A stretch of DNA of 64,000 nt from Fibrobacteria bacterium (GTDB lineage: Bacteria; Fibrobacterota; Fibrobacteria; UBA11236): NCBI GenBank assembly GCA_025360005.1, contig JANYDA010000059.1, positions 1 to 64,000 on the forward strand, written 5' to 3'. Position 1 is the first letter of the stretch, and each line of letters starts with the position of its first letter. Positions 25,388 to 35,075 of the stretch are shown here, one piece after another. The notes under the pieces are model-generated. The model was given only the letters and a program-made list of their open reading frames with translations. It did not search any database and was not told where the DNA came from. The position numbers and the translations under genes were made by a program.

Positions 25388-28300
25388 ATGGCCACGTCGT
25401 CGCAAGCGGAATCACCCCGGAATGCATGGGCCTTAACCGGCGGCGGCGAGATGGGGAACCTGATCCGCTCCATTGATTGGTCCCGCAATCCGCTCGGTCC
25501 CAGCGAAGGCTGGCCGCAATCCCTCCGCACCGTGCTTTCCATCCTGCTCACCTCCAAGCATCCGATTTTCGTATGGTGGGGCAAGGACCTGATCCAGTTC
25601 TACAACGACGGGTACCGTCCCATCCTGGGCGGGACCAAGCATCCCCTGGCCATGGGGCAATGCGGACGCGAGGGTTGGGCGGAAATCTGGGACGTGATAG
25701 AGCCCATGATCGAGGCCGTCATGCAAAGGGGCGAAAGCACCTTCATCGAAGACGGGCTGCTGGTATTGAACCGCAACGGGTTCCTGGAAGAATGCTATTT
25801 CACCTATGCCTTCTCTCCCATCCGGGACGAGAGCGGAGGCGTGGGCGGCGTATTCGTGGCGTGCACGGAAAACACCAAGCGCGTTCTAAGCGATCGCCGC
25901 CTGAGGATCCTGAGCGAGTTGGGGGCGCGGGACGGCGTGCGCCGGAGCATGTCCCAGGCCTGCGAGAACGCCCTGGGCATCCTGGCCACCGAACCCAACG
26001 ATATCCCCTTCGCCCTCATCTATCTTTTTGACCAGAAAAGCGGGGAGGCCCGCTTGCAATGCGCCGTGGGCGTGGATGGGGGCGAGGCGATGGCTCCCTA
26101 CGCCTTGGATCCGTCGGCCTGGCCGTTGGGGGAGCTGGCGGCCACGGGCAACCCCATCCTTTTCGACATCACCGGGTTTCCGGGCAAGATGCCCGCAGGC
26201 CCCTGGAAGGAGCCTCCCCGATCGGCGTTGATCCTTCCCATCGCGCGTCCGGGATCGACGGCCCCCATCGGGGCTTTGATCGCGGGGCTGAGCCCCAGGC
26301 TGGAACCCAAGGGGGATTATCTCCTGTTCCTGGAACTGGTGTCGGGACAAATCGCGGCGACGCTCGCCGACGTGGCGGCTTTCGATCAGGAACGCAAGCG
26401 TTCGGAAGCGCTCGCCGCCCTGGACAAGGCCAAGACCGATTTCTTCAGCAACGTGAGCCATGAGTTGCGCACGCCGCTCACCTTGATGCTGGGACCGCTG
26501 GATGACAGCCTGCGGGACGATAGCCATCCGTTGGCGGAGGTCCAGCGCGAACGGATCCGGCTCATCCAACGCAACGGCGTCCGCCTGCTTTCCCTGGTCA
26601 ACAATATCCTGGAATTCTCCCGCATCGAATCGGGCCGCGCGCGGACGGCGTTTGCGCGCGTGGATCTGGCCGCCCTGACTTCCGATCTCGCCAGCCTTTT
26701 CCGCTCCGCCATGGAGAAGGCGGGCCTGGAATTCACCATCGACTGCCCTTCGCTTCCGGAGCACGCCTACGTGGACGCGGAGATGTGGGAGAAGATCATC
26801 TTCAACCTGCTTTCCAACGCCTACAAATTCACGCTGGCCGGAAAAGTCTCCATAACCTTGCGGCTCAAGGATGGGCGGTTCGAAACCGAAGTAACCGATT
26901 CCGGAATCGGCATCTCCGGGGAAGATCTCCCGCGCATTTTCGAGCGGTTCCACCGCGTCCGGGACGCGCGGGCAAAAATGCAGGAAGGTTCCGGCATCGG
27001 CTTGGCCCTGGCGCGGGATCTGGCGCGCATCCATGGCGGCGAAGTGCGGGCGGACAGCCAACCCGGGAAGGGATCGCGTTTCATCGTCTCCATCCCCGCC
27101 GGCAAGGATCACCTGTCCCGGGAAAAGATCGTCCCGTCCGCGGACGTACGGCTTCTCCATGCGGAGCGGACGCAGGCCGGGTCCTTCTTGGCGGCCGCGT
27201 TGCAGGCGGTTCCCGCCCGGTCGGCATCGCCGCCGCCCGCCCAAGGGGATGCCCAGGCATCGGGCATGGACGGGGAGGGCGCTCCCGCCTACTCCCCCCG
27301 GATCCTGATCGCAGAGGACAACGCGGACATGCGCGAATACCTGATCCGGTTGCTAAAGCCTTACTGGCAAGTAGAGGCGGTCCAGGATGGCCGCGCGGCC
27401 CTGGAGGCCATCCGCGCCAACCAGCCGGATCTGCTGCTTTCGGACGTGATGATGCCCCATGCGGACGGATTCAGCGTGCTCAAGGAAATCCGCTCCCACC
27501 CGGTAACTGCGGCGTTACCCGTTATTCTGCTCTCCGCCCGGGCCGGGGAAGAGGCCACCCTGGAGGGCATCGAGGCCGGCGCCGACGACTACCTCGTCAA
27601 ACCGTTCTCCAGCCGCGAACTGCTGGCGCGCGTTGCGGCCCGCCTGGAAATAGCGGAGCTGAGGGCGCGGGAAAGGCGGGCCCGCGCGGAAGCGGAGGAG
27701 CAACGCAACCGATTGAACACCTTGTTCATGGATGCGCCCGCTCCCATCTGCATCCTGGCGGGGCCGGAGCACGTCTTCGAGTTCGTCAATCCGCCCTTCC
27801 AGCAATTGTTCTACGGCAATGCCTTGCTGGGGAAAGCGCTGCGCGCCGCGGTTCCCCGGCTAGACCCGGCCATACACCTGATCCTGGACGGCGTTTATCG
27901 GGGCGCCCCTTACCTGGGGAAGGAATACCCCATCGCGCTGGATTGGGGCCAGGGCGCAATCGAGGAACGGTTTTTCAATTTCGCCTTCCAGCCCATGCGG
28001 GTGGGCGAAGGCGCCGTCAGCGGCATCGTGGTCTACGCTTTCGAGGTGACGGAACAGGTGCGGGCGCGCCAAGTGGCCCAAGCGGCCGAAAAGGAGACGC
28101 ATAAGTTCCTGGCCCTGGTGGAGCAGAGTTCCGATTTCGTGGGGCTGGGCAATCTCCAGGGCCGCCTCACCTATATCAACGAGGCCGGCAGGCGTATGAT
28201 AGGGATAGCCGATGTGGATCCCGCGGAGGGCACGCCCCTGCTGGGCCTGGTGATTCCCGAAGACGTTCCGCTCGCGGGGCGCATCCTTTCGCTGGTGCAG

Positions 28301-29653
28301 AAGCAGGGACGCTGGGAAGGTGAAATCCATTTGCGCCATTCCGGCGCCGGCAAGCCCATACCGGTATGGTGCAATACCTTCCAGTTCAGGGATCGGGGCG
28401 ACAGCGAAAGCGCCGGCCTGGCCATCGTCACCCGCAACCTGTCGCAATTGCGGGAAACGGAAGAACATTTGCGGCAGGCCCAGAAGATGGAAGCCATCGG
28501 CAAGCTGGCGGGCGGCATCGCGCATGATTTCAATAATCTTCTCACCGCCATCAATGGCTACGGCGATCTCGCCTTGGCCATGGTGGGCGAGGGGACCCTG
28601 CACGATTACCTGCGCGAAATCCGGAACGGGGGCGAGCGCGCGGCCACGCTCACGCGGCAACTGCTGGCTTATAGCCGCAAGCAGATGATGCAACCCAAGC
28701 AGGTCAACCTGAACGAAGTCATCCGGGATATCCAGAAAATCCTGCTGCGCCTCATCGGAGAACATATCGAATTGAAATCCGCATTGGCGCCGGACCTGAT
28801 CCTGGTGAAGGTCGATCCCGGCCAGGTGGGGCAGATCCTTCTCAATCTGGCGGTGAACGCGCGGGACGCGATGCCGCATGGCGGCACTCTGACCCTGGCC
28901 ACCGGGAACGTTTGGGTGGATCCTGAATACGCGGCCCAGCACCTGGATTCGCCTCCGGGGTCCTACGCCGTTCTCGAGGTGGCCGACAACGGGATTGGCA
29001 TGAGCAAGGAGGTGCTGGCGCGGGCTTTCGAGCCGTTCTTCACCACCAAGGACGTGGGCAAGGGAACCGGCCTGGGCCTCTCCAGCGTTTACGGGATCGC
29101 CAAGCAAAGCGGGGGTAGCGTTACGGTTACCAGCCAGGAAGGCGGCGGCACGCGCTTCCGCATCTTCCTGCCCGCCCTGCAGCCTGCCGCGGAGGCCGCC
29201 GATGTGCCGACCGCCGTCCCAGCCGGCGCGGCCGTTACCGCCGGCAAAGGCGAGGTCATCTTCCTGGTGGAGGATGAAAGCGCGGTCCTGGCTTTCGTAA
29301 AACGGATCCTGGAACAAAAGGGCTATGAAGTGCTGGCGGCCAAGTCCGGCGAAGAGGCCATGGAAGCCGCCCGCGCCTTCCCGCGGCCCATCGCGCTCCT
29401 GTTAACGGACATGGTAATGCCGGGCATGAACGGACGCCGCCTGGCGCAGCTGTTCGGCGAATTGAATCCGGATACCCGCATCCTGTTCATGTCCGGATAT
29501 ACCGAGGACCATACCTTGACCGGCGCCGGCGCCGGCATGGGGGACGATTTTATCCAGAAACCCTTCACGCCCGAAGGGTTGTTCGAGAAAATCCGTTTCA
29601 AGTTGGGCGGGAGCCGGGGACTGTCGGCCGAGCATGGGATCGCACGCGGATAA
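25388..29653 (+). CDS. Double hybrid sensor histidine kinase with two receiver domains
   Basis: This 1421-aa cytoplasmic protein has two complete kinase cores in one chain. In order: a PAS-like domain (about 30-165, with [13 protein letters not shown]), a GAF-like domain (about 175-335), HisKA 1 (SHELRTPL, H358), HATPase 1 ([24 protein letters not shown]), receiver 1 ([10 protein letters not shown]686 in LLSDVMMP; K738), a coiled linker, two PAS domains (about 775-890 and 905-1020), HisKA 2 ([12 protein letters not shown]1046), HATPase 2 ([27 protein letters not shown]) and receiver 2 (D1341 in [12 protein letters not shown]). No membrane segment or DNA-binding domain is present. It could pass phosphate between its own domains. 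No separate response regulator lies nearby, so its target is unknown. Confidence 0.9.
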   Translation: MATSSQAESPRNAWALTGGGEMGNLIRSIDWSRNPLGPSEGWPQSLRTVLSILLTSKHPIFVWWGKDLIQFYNDGYRPILGGTKHPLAMGQCGREGWAEIWDVIEPMIEAVMQRGESTFIEDGLLVLNRNGFLEECYFTYAFSPIRDESGGVGGVFVACTENTKRVLSDRRLRILSELGARDGVRRSMSQACENALGILATEPNDIPFALIYLFDQKSGEARLQCAVGVDGGEAMAPYALDPSAWPLGELAATGNPILFDITGFPGKMPAGPWKEPPRSALILPIARPGSTAPIGALIAGLSPRLEPKGDYLLFLELVSGQIAATLADVAAFDQERKRSEALAALDKAKTDFFSNVSHELRTPLTLMLGPLDDSLRDDSHPLAEVQRERIRLIQRNGVRLLSLVNNILEFSRIESGRARTAFARVDLAALTSDLASLFRSAMEKAGLEFTIDCPSLPEHAYVDAEMWEKIIFNLLSNAYKFTLAGKVSITLRLKDGRFETEVTDSGIGISGEDLPRIFERFHRVRDARAKMQEGSGIGLALARDLARIHGGEVRADSQPGKGSRFIVSIPAGKDHLSREKIVPSADVRLLHAERTQAGSFLAAALQAVPARSASPPPAQGDAQASGMDGEGAPAYSPRILIAEDNADMREYLIRLLKPYWQVEAVQDGRAALEAIRANQPDLLLSDVMMPHADGFSVLKEIRSHPVTAALPVILLSARAGEEATLEGIEAGADDYLVKPFSSRELLARVAARLEIAELRARERRARAEAEEQRNRLNTLFMDAPAPICILAGPEHVFEFVNPPFQQLFYGNALLGKALRAAVPRLDPAIHLILDGVYRGAPYLGKEYPIALDWGQGAIEERFFNFAFQPMRVGEGAVSGIVVYAFEVTEQVRARQVAQAAEKETHKFLALVEQSSDFVGLGNLQGRLTYINEAGRRMIGIADVDPAEGTPLLGLVIPEDVPLAGRILSLVQKQGRWEGEIHLRHSGAGKPIPVWCNTFQFRDRGDSESAGLAIVTRNLSQLRETEEHLRQAQKMEAIGKLAGGIAHDFNNLLTAINGYGDLALAMVGEGTLHDYLREIRNGGERAATLTRQLLAYSRKQMMQPKQVNLNEVIRDIQKILLRLIGEHIELKSALAPDLILVKVDPGQVGQILLNLAVNARDAMPHGGTLTLATGNVWVDPEYAAQHLDSPPGSYAVLEVADNGIGMSKEVLARAFEPFFTTKDVGKGTGLGLSSVYGIAKQSGGSVTVTSQEGGGTRFRIFLPALQPAAEAADVPTAVPAGAAVTAGKGEVIFLVEDESAVLAFVKRILEQKGYEVLAAKSGEEAMEAARAFPRPIALLLTDMVMPGMNGRRLAQLFGELNPDTRILFMSGYTEDHTLTGAGAGMGDDFIQKPFTPEGLFEKIRFKLGGSRGLSAEHGIARG

Positions 29654-29715
29654 TCCGGAACGGCGCGTCCGGCGGATTGCCGGGGCCGTTGCCCCCGGGA
29701 TCTTCCGGAGAACCG

Positions 29716-30489
29716 TTACGAGGATCGCCGATAAGCCTTGAAGGCCTGGGTGGAAACCCATACCGCGGCCAACACGAATCCCGCCAGCATGGCAGCCGAC
29801 CCGGCTATGCCGCCCCAGTTCCGCCCCAGCATGGCATCCCGCGACGCGATCACGGCCCAGTTCACGGGATTGGCGCGCGCCAGCGTCCGGATCCAACCCG
29901 GCATCAGATCCGCGGCCATGAATGCGGTGGAGAGGAAGGTCAGGGGCAGGCCGAAGAAGTTCACCACCGCTATCAGGGTTTCCTCGCGGCGCGTGACCAG
30001 GGCCAGGCCGTTGGAAAGGGCCGACATGCCCGCGCCCAGCGTGGAGCCGAGCAGCAGGATGGCCAGGAAGCCGGGGATGCCGCCCGCCACGCGCGCGCCC
30101 AGCAGCATGCCGAACAGGAGGATGATGACGGATTGCACCGTAACGGTGAGGGCCGCATGCAGCACGCGCGCGGAGATGATGGCGGCGCGGTTGACCGGCG
30201 TGGCCAGCATCCGGTCCATGACACCTTCCGAAAGGTCCTCGATGATGCCCATGCCGGACCAAGCGGAGCCGAACAAGGCCGTCATGATCACCACGCCGGG
30301 AGTGAGGAATTGGATGTACGAATCCGCGCCGAAGCCCGGGATCTCCACCACGCGGCGGAAGAGCTGGCCGTAGATGGTGAGCCAGATGACGGGCTGGATC
30401 AGGGTGACGGCGATCCAGATGGGGATGCGCATGGTGGTGCGCAGATGGCGCAAGAGCAGGTAGCCGGTATCGGTGAAGTAGGTGTTCAT
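29716..30489 (-). CDS. ABC-2 type transporter permease (DrrB/NodJ-like)
   Basis: This 257-aa membrane protein has about six hydrophobic segments and the ABC-2 signature region (LIQPVIWLTIYGQLF; MDRMLATPVNRAAIISARVLHAAL; NPVNWAVIASRDAML). It is the membrane half of a drug, lipid or polysaccharide exporter. Its start overlaps the ATPase stop (ATGA), so the two are translationally coupled. No substrate clue is present. Confidence 0.9.
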   Translation of the reverse strand: MNTYFTDTGYLLLRHLRTTMRIPIWIAVTLIQPVIWLTIYGQLFRRVVEIPGFGADSYIQFLTPGVVIMTALFGSAWSGMGIIEDLSEGVMDRMLATPVNRAAIISARVLHAALTVTVQSVIILLFGMLLGARVAGGIPGFLAILLLGSTLGAGMSALSNGLALVTRREETLIAVVNFFGLPLTFLSTAFMAADLMPGWIRTLARANPVNWAVIASRDAMLGRNWGGIAGSAAMLAGFVLAAVWVSTQAFKAYRRSS

Positions 30490-31571
30490 TGCCGGGCCTC
30501 CGCGCCCTTTTTACCCGCAGGCTTGTCCGCGCTCTTGGGCTCGGCAAGAGGATCGGGAAGCTGCCCGGCGGCGTGATCCCGGACTTGCGAACCGCCTTCG
30601 CCGTGGAAGCGGCGGCCGGTATGGTAGAGGTAGACGTCGTCCAGGGAAGGGCGGCTCATGGTTGAAGACCGGACCGTTACTCCCGCGCGCTCTACCGCGG
30701 TAATGAGGGCGGGCATGGCGGTAGCGCCCTGCTGCACGCGCGCCGTTACCCGCGTTTCCTCCGCAGTGGCCTGCAACACCCCAGGCAGGGGGGCGATCAA
30801 GGCGGCCATGCGCGCGGCGTCGCCCGCATCGCCCAGGTCCAGCGCCACCGTATCACCGCTGATACGGGCCTTCAATTCCGCCGGCGTGCCTTCCACCACC
30901 ACCTTGCCGTGATCGACTATGGCGAGCCGATCGCACAGCTGATCGGCCTCCTCCAGGTAATGCGTGGTAAGCAGGACGGCCAGGTTTCGCTCTTGCCGCA
31001 GGCGTTTCAGATCCTGCCACAGGGCGGCGCGGGTTTCCGGATCCAGGCCGGTGGTGGGCTCGTCCAGGAACAGTACGGACGGCTCGTTGACCAATCCCAT
31101 GGCCAGATCCAGGCGCCGCTTCATGCCGCCGGAATAGGTCTTGACCACTCGATCGGCGGCCTCGGTAAGGTTCACCCGGTCCAACAGGGATTTGACGCGC
31201 GCCGGCACTTCCGCGGGCGGCACGCGCATCAGGTGCGCCTGCAAGGTCAGGTTTTCGCGGCCGGTGCCCCATTTATCCACGCCGGAGGCCTGGGCCACGA
31301 ACCCGATGCGCAGGCGCACGCCCACCGGATCCTCCATCACATCGCAACCGGCCACGGAGGCCGTGCCCCCGTCCGGGCGGGTCAGGGTGGCTAGGATTCG
31401 CACGGTGGTGCTTTTGCCCGCCCCGTTGGGGCCCAGCAATCCGAAGATCTCCCCGGGCCGGACGGAAAAGGAGACGCCGGCCAGGGCCTTGATTCCCTTA
31501 ATTCCCTTAGCTCCCTTGGTCCCGCTACGGTAGGTTTTTTCCAGATTCTCGCAGAAGATGGCGGCTTCCAT
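30486..31571 (-). CDS. ABC-2 transporter ATP-binding protein (DrrA-like, daunorubicin resistance type)
   Basis: This 361-aa ATPase has Walker A GPNGAGKST, signature YSGGMKRRLDLAM, Walker B VLFLDEPTTGLD and switch TTHYLEEADQL. The DrrA-type C-terminal region follows (AVERAGVTVRSSTMSRPSLDDVYLYHTGRRF). The tail from about 325 is a charged Lys/Ala/Glu-rich extension. A small insertion of Gly-Ile-Lys repeats (KGAKGIKGIKALAG) sits before the first strand. It powers export by the coupled permease. The substrate is unknown; the family handles antibiotics, lipids and glycans. Confidence 0.9.
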   Translation of the reverse strand: MEAAIFCENLEKTYRSGTKGAKGIKGIKALAGVSFSVRPGEIFGLLGPNGAGKSTTVRILATLTRPDGGTASVAGCDVMEDPVGVRLRIGFVAQASGVDKWGTGRENLTLQAHLMRVPPAEVPARVKSLLDRVNLTEAADRVVKTYSGGMKRRLDLAMGLVNEPSVLFLDEPTTGLDPETRAALWQDLKRLRQERNLAVLLTTHYLEEADQLCDRLAIVDHGKVVVEGTPAELKARISGDTVALDLGDAGDAARMAALIAPLPGVLQATAEETRVTARVQQGATAMPALITAVERAGVTVRSSTMSRPSLDDVYLYHTGRRFHGEGGSQVRDHAAGQLPDPLAEPKSADKPAGKKGAEARQ

Positions 31572-31648
31572 GGTAAAAAACTAAATAAGTTCGCGCCGAC
31601 GCGCGCGCGCGCAGGGGAGCGAGCCGGATTTTATTAATCTTTCCGGAT

Positions 31649-32275
31649 ATGGAAAACCTGAATCCGCTTTTCGAGAACAACCGCCATTGGGCCAAGGACA
31701 TCCTCAAAAGGGACGCGCATTTCTTCGAGAAGTTGTCCATCCAGCAATCGCCCAAGTACCTGTGGATAGGCTGCTCGGACAGCCGCGTGCCCGCCAACGA
31801 AATCGTGGGGCTGTTGCCCGGCGAACTTTTCGTGCACCGCAACGTGGCCAACCTGGTGGTGCACACGGACATGAATTGCCTTTCCGTAATGCAATACGCC
31901 ATCGACATCCTCAAGATCAAGCATATCATCGTCTGCGGCCACTACGGTTGCGGCGGCATCTCCGCCTCCATCGAGGAGCGCCCGCACGGCCTCATCGACA
32001 ATTGGCTGCGCAACGTGCGCGAAATCTACTACTTGTACGAAAAGGAGATGAACGCCATCAAGGATCCCACCGAGCGCATCAACCGCCTCTGCGAGATCAA
32101 CGTGGCCAGCCAGGTATTCAACGTGTGCAACACCACCATCGTGCAGGATGCGTGGAACCAGGGGCAGGAGATCACCGTGCACGGCTGGATCTACGGCATC
32201 AACGACGGTCTGTTGCGGGATCTGAACGTATCCGTATCCTCGGTCACGGAGATGCGGCAGTTGGGTGTGCGCTGA
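31649..32275 (+). CDS. can: Beta-class carbonic anhydrase
   Basis: This 208-aa enzyme interconverts CO2 and bicarbonate. Zinc ligands C42, H98 and C101 lie in CSDSRVP and CGHYGCGG, and D44/R46 form the catalytic dyad. The sequence (NPLFENNRHWAKDILKRD...F; LWIGCSDSRVPANEIVGLLPGELFVHRNVAN) is close to the Can (clade B, plant-type) group. There is no signal peptide. The ATG at 31649 has only a weak Shine-Dalgarno. It is transcribed away from the ABC exporter genes and converges with the DUF1003 gene. Confidence 0.95.
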   Translation: MENLNPLFENNRHWAKDILKRDAHFFEKLSIQQSPKYLWIGCSDSRVPANEIVGLLPGELFVHRNVANLVVHTDMNCLSVMQYAIDILKIKHIIVCGHYGCGGISASIEERPHGLIDNWLRNVREIYYLYEKEMNAIKDPTERINRLCEINVASQVFNVCNTTIVQDAWNQGQEITVHGWIYGINDGLLRDLNVSVSSVTEMRQLGVR

Positions 32276-32338
32276 CTTCCGCTCCCGCCCCGCATACGCC
32301 GTAGTCCGGCGCTTCGCCGCCGGCGCCCCGTTTGGCGA

Positions 32339-33055
32339 TCATGGCTTGGCCCGCCTCGCGGCCAAATCCTCCAGCAATTCCACCTGTACCTGCTGGATCT
32401 CCATCAGGTATTGCCATTGGTGCTCGATCAGATGGTCGAACTTCTCGTGCAGATCGCGGATCTCCAGTTCGGCCTTCAGGTTCACCTTGTAGTCGTTTTC
32501 CGCCCGCTGCCTGTCGCGCGCTTCCTGGCGGTTCTGGCTCATCATGATAATGGGCGCCTGCACGGAAGCCAGGCAGGACAACACCAGGTTCAGCAGTATG
32601 AAAGGATAAGGATCGAAGGGTTGGCTGCGCAGCACCAAGGCCATCGCCACGTTGAAGATTATCCAAAGCGCCAGGAACCCGGCGAAGCTCATCAGAAAGG
32701 TCCAGCTCCCGCCAAAGCGCGCCACCCGGTCCGCCATGCGCTGGCCCAGGGTATCCGGCGCCTGGCTTTCCGAAAGCAGTTGGTTGGTGATGATCTCCTC
32801 GTCCTTGAAGGCGCGCGACACATCCGCTTCCAGCTTAGTCAATTCCCGCTTTTCCGATCCGAGCATGCGCTGCACGTATTCCGCGCGCTCCCGGTCCAGG
32901 TCTTCCAGGCAGATGAAGCCTTCCGGATCCAGGTCGGGCCGGCTTTGCCGCAATCGATCGCCCAAGGCGGGGCGCAGCGACTTGGCGGGAACGCATTTGC
33001 CGCGCGGCCATTGGCGTTTGCATACCGAACAGGTGACCAGGGTCTTGGGTTGCAT
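32339..33055 (-). CDS. DUF1003 membrane protein with N-terminal zinc-ribbon-like motif
   Basis: This 238-aa protein starts with a small cysteine cluster (CSVCKRQWPRGKC). The DUF1003 core follows (GQRMADRVARFGGSWTFLMSF to LNLVLSCLASVQAPIIMMSQNRQEARDRQRAENDYKVNLKAELEIR) with two membrane segments, and a coiled coil (EIRDLHEKFDHLIEHQWQYLMEIQQVQVELLEDLAAR) ends it. DUF1003 has no assigned function. I chose the ATG at 33055 over a GTG at 33061 because GGAGG is spaced 8 nt from the ATG and only 2 from the GTG. Confidence 0.85.
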   Translation of the reverse strand: MQPKTLVTCSVCKRQWPRGKCVPAKSLRPALGDRLRQSRPDLDPEGFICLEDLDRERAEYVQRMLGSEKRELTKLEADVSRAFKDEEIITNQLLSESQAPDTLGQRMADRVARFGGSWTFLMSFAGFLALWIIFNVAMALVLRSQPFDPYPFILLNLVLSCLASVQAPIIMMSQNRQEARDRQRAENDYKVNLKAELEIRDLHEKFDHLIEHQWQYLMEIQQVQVELLEDLAARRAKP

Positions 33056-33096
33056 GGGCACTACCTCCTCGCCAAAGATTAGCTAATTTGGGACCC

Positions 33097-33600
33097 ATGC
33101 GTTCCAAGCCGGCCAATGCCATCGCGCTGTTGCTCATCCTCGCCTCATTCGTCTGTCTGGTACCGGGCCTGTACCGGCCGGCGCTCACCCTGGATATCTC
33201 GCCGGTGCTTCCGTTCCTGGGGAAGATGGCCATCTACCACCAGACCCGCAGCATCATCGGCACCATCCGTAACTTGTACGATACGGGAAACACGCTGGTT
33301 GCGGGTCTCATCCTGCTCTTCAGCGTGGCCATCCCCTTGGCCAAGGGGCTCATTCTCCTCTATGCGCTGGCCTGGGAAAAGGCGCCCTACCGGATGCAGC
33401 TCTACCGCTTCGTCAGCGCCATCGGGAAATGGTCCATGGCGGACGTGTTCGTGATGGGGGTTTTCCTGGCCTTCCTGGCCACGGGTGCGGCCGAAGGCGT
33501 TACGGCCAAACTGGAAGACGGGTTCTGGTGCTTCCTGGGCTATTGCCTATTGTCGGTGGCTTCCGCCCAGCTGATGCGGCTGGGCGGGAAGGCGGAATAG
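33097..33600 (+). CDS. Paraquat-inducible protein A (PqiA)-like membrane protein
   Basis: This 167-aa protein has four hydrophobic segments (ALLLILASFVCLVPGLY; NTLVAGLILLFSVAIPLAKGLILLYALAW; ADVFVMGVFLAFLA; FLGYCLLSVAS). It carries the PqiA-family hallmark IPLAKGLILL and KWSMADVFVMGVF. It corresponds to a single PqiA module (E. coli PqiA has two) and has no cysteine motif. PqiA-type proteins are linked to MCE lipid transport, but no MCE gene is nearby. The ATG at 33097 is preferred over a TTG at 33088. It is divergent from the DUF1003 gene with only 41 bp between starts. Confidence 0.8.
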   Translation: MRSKPANAIALLLILASFVCLVPGLYRPALTLDISPVLPFLGKMAIYHQTRSIIGTIRNLYDTGNTLVAGLILLFSVAIPLAKGLILLYALAWEKAPYRMQLYRFVSAIGKWSMADVFVMGVFLAFLATGAAEGVTAKLEDGFWCFLGYCLLSVASAQLMRLGGKAE

Positions 33601-33640
33601 GAAGCGGCGGAAGGCCGGCTCCGCCTAGGTAACCTGGACG

Positions 33641-35017
33641 TTACTTCAGCTCAACCTTGGTCACGGACTTGCCCGTTTTGGGGGAGTTCACCTCGATGAA
33701 ATAGGCCCCCTTCTTGTTCTCCAGGGCGGTGATGTTCTGCCCGGGTCCGCCCGGGATGGTGGCCGAGAACACGTGTTGCCCCCGGGCGTTGCTCGCCACG
33801 ATGCGGTAGAAGCCGCGCTCGATGGTGGGGATGACCACGCCCTGCTGCCCGAAGGAGATTTGCGCGGAGGCGGAACCCTTGATGAGGTTCAAGTTGGAAA
33901 CGGTCCCGCACGGCGCGGCCTCGTCGAATCCCGGAGTCAGCAGGGTTACGGATGCGTCCGGATTGTATTTCGGGGAATTGGCATCCATGCAACCCATGAA
34001 ATCGCGGGCCAGATAGCGCATCATGTTCCAGTCGATTTTCTCGATGATGCTGTCGCGGACGGTGCCGCGGGCGCGCGTATAGACGTCGCTATGGCCGGCG
34101 TTCATATAGGCGGTGAGGCCATTGCCCACTTTGCGCGCCCAGGACATGGGATGATCTCCCATTTTGGGATCGGTCGCCGCGTAGCTGGATTCGTCCAGGG
34201 ACATGAGGATGTTGATGGGGCCGAAGGCCACGCCGTCGAAGGTCTGCGCGCCCTGCTGGCGGGGGTTGCCGCGGTAGTTGTACCATTCGCAACCCAGCTG
34301 TTCCCACATGAATTCCGTATTCACATTGGTGCCCAGCCCGTTCTTGGGCAGGTTGCGGAAGATGTTGATGGTTTCCGGATTCTTGCGGCCGTGGTTCTGG
34401 GTGGCGGCCGGAGAGCCGGCGAAGGATCGGGGCGGGATGGCGCCCTGCAGCACCGAATCCGCGTAGATGGTGGCGTTGGTGGGATCCGGATTATGATGCA
34501 GGTATTGGCGCACCAGCACGCGCGCCAGCCATTTGCAATTGGGATCGTTCAGATTCTCTTCGCCGGAGGTGGGGCAGGGGATATAGGCCGCGGCGGCATG
34601 GGTTTGGAAAAGGCCTTTGCCTTGGACCTGCACGAAATTCTTGACCGCGGCCAGCGAGGTGGCGTTCGCCAGCACGTCCCCGTCCCCGTTGGAGAATACG
34701 GCCACGTCCACGCCCGCCAGGGTGGCGGCGGTGATGTAATTGTCGGTGCCGCCCACGTCCAATTGGAACCCGTACTTGGTGGCCAGCCTGCGCATGGCGT
34801 TGAGGATGGGGGTTTTGCTATGGCCGCCCAAGGTGAAATTGTAGAGCAGCACGTGCTTGACGTGCGCGTTGGGGTTCTTCTGGTATTCCGCATTGGGATT
34901 GCGGGGCGTATCCATCTGCGCGGAAGCCGATTGCCAGGCCCCCAACAACAGGCTGGCCGCCAGGCCCAGCGCCGCCCCCGTTCTTTTTCCGGCCGAGGGT
35001 TGAGGAGCGTATTTCAT
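33641..35017 (-). CDS. Secreted ThuA-like protein with T9SS-like C-terminus
   Basis: This 458-aa protein has a signal peptide (MKYAPQPSAGKRTGAALGLAASLLLGAWQ...ASAQ). The core (KHVLLYNFTLGGHSKTPILNAM; AVFSNGDGDVLANATSLAAVKNFVQVQGKGLFQTHAAA) resembles the ThuA trehalose-utilisation-like, glutamine-amidotransferase fold; SNGDGDVL and QTHAAA occupy the places of the ThuA motifs. The final 80 residues (VVIPTIERGFYRIVASNARGQ to GAYFIEVNSPKTGKSVTKVELK) look like a FISUMP/T9SS-type sorting domain, so surface export is likely. It is 58 bp downstream of two OMP paralogues and probably in their operon. Substrate unknown. The start ATG at 35017 begins the signal peptide. Confidence 0.65.
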   Translation of the reverse strand: MKYAPQPSAGKRTGAALGLAASLLLGAWQSASAQMDTPRNPNAEYQKNPNAHVKHVLLYNFTLGGHSKTPILNAMRRLATKYGFQLDVGGTDNYITAATLAGVDVAVFSNGDGDVLANATSLAAVKNFVQVQGKGLFQTHAAAAYIPCPTSGEENLNDPNCKWLARVLVRQYLHHNPDPTNATIYADSVLQGAIPPRSFAGSPAATQNHGRKNPETINIFRNLPKNGLGTNVNTEFMWEQLGCEWYNYRGNPRQQGAQTFDGVAFGPINILMSLDESSYAATDPKMGDHPMSWARKVGNGLTAYMNAGHSDVYTRARGTVRDSIIEKIDWNMMRYLARDFMGCMDANSPKYNPDASVTLLTPGFDEAAPCGTVSNLNLIKGSASAQISFGQQGVVIPTIERGFYRIVASNARGQHVFSATIPGGPGQNITALENKKGAYFIEVNSPKTGKSVTKVELK

Positions 35018-35075
35018 ATGACCGCCTATTTGATGTGTCGAACTTCTGCTTTTCATACTTGGCTAATGGCGAATG

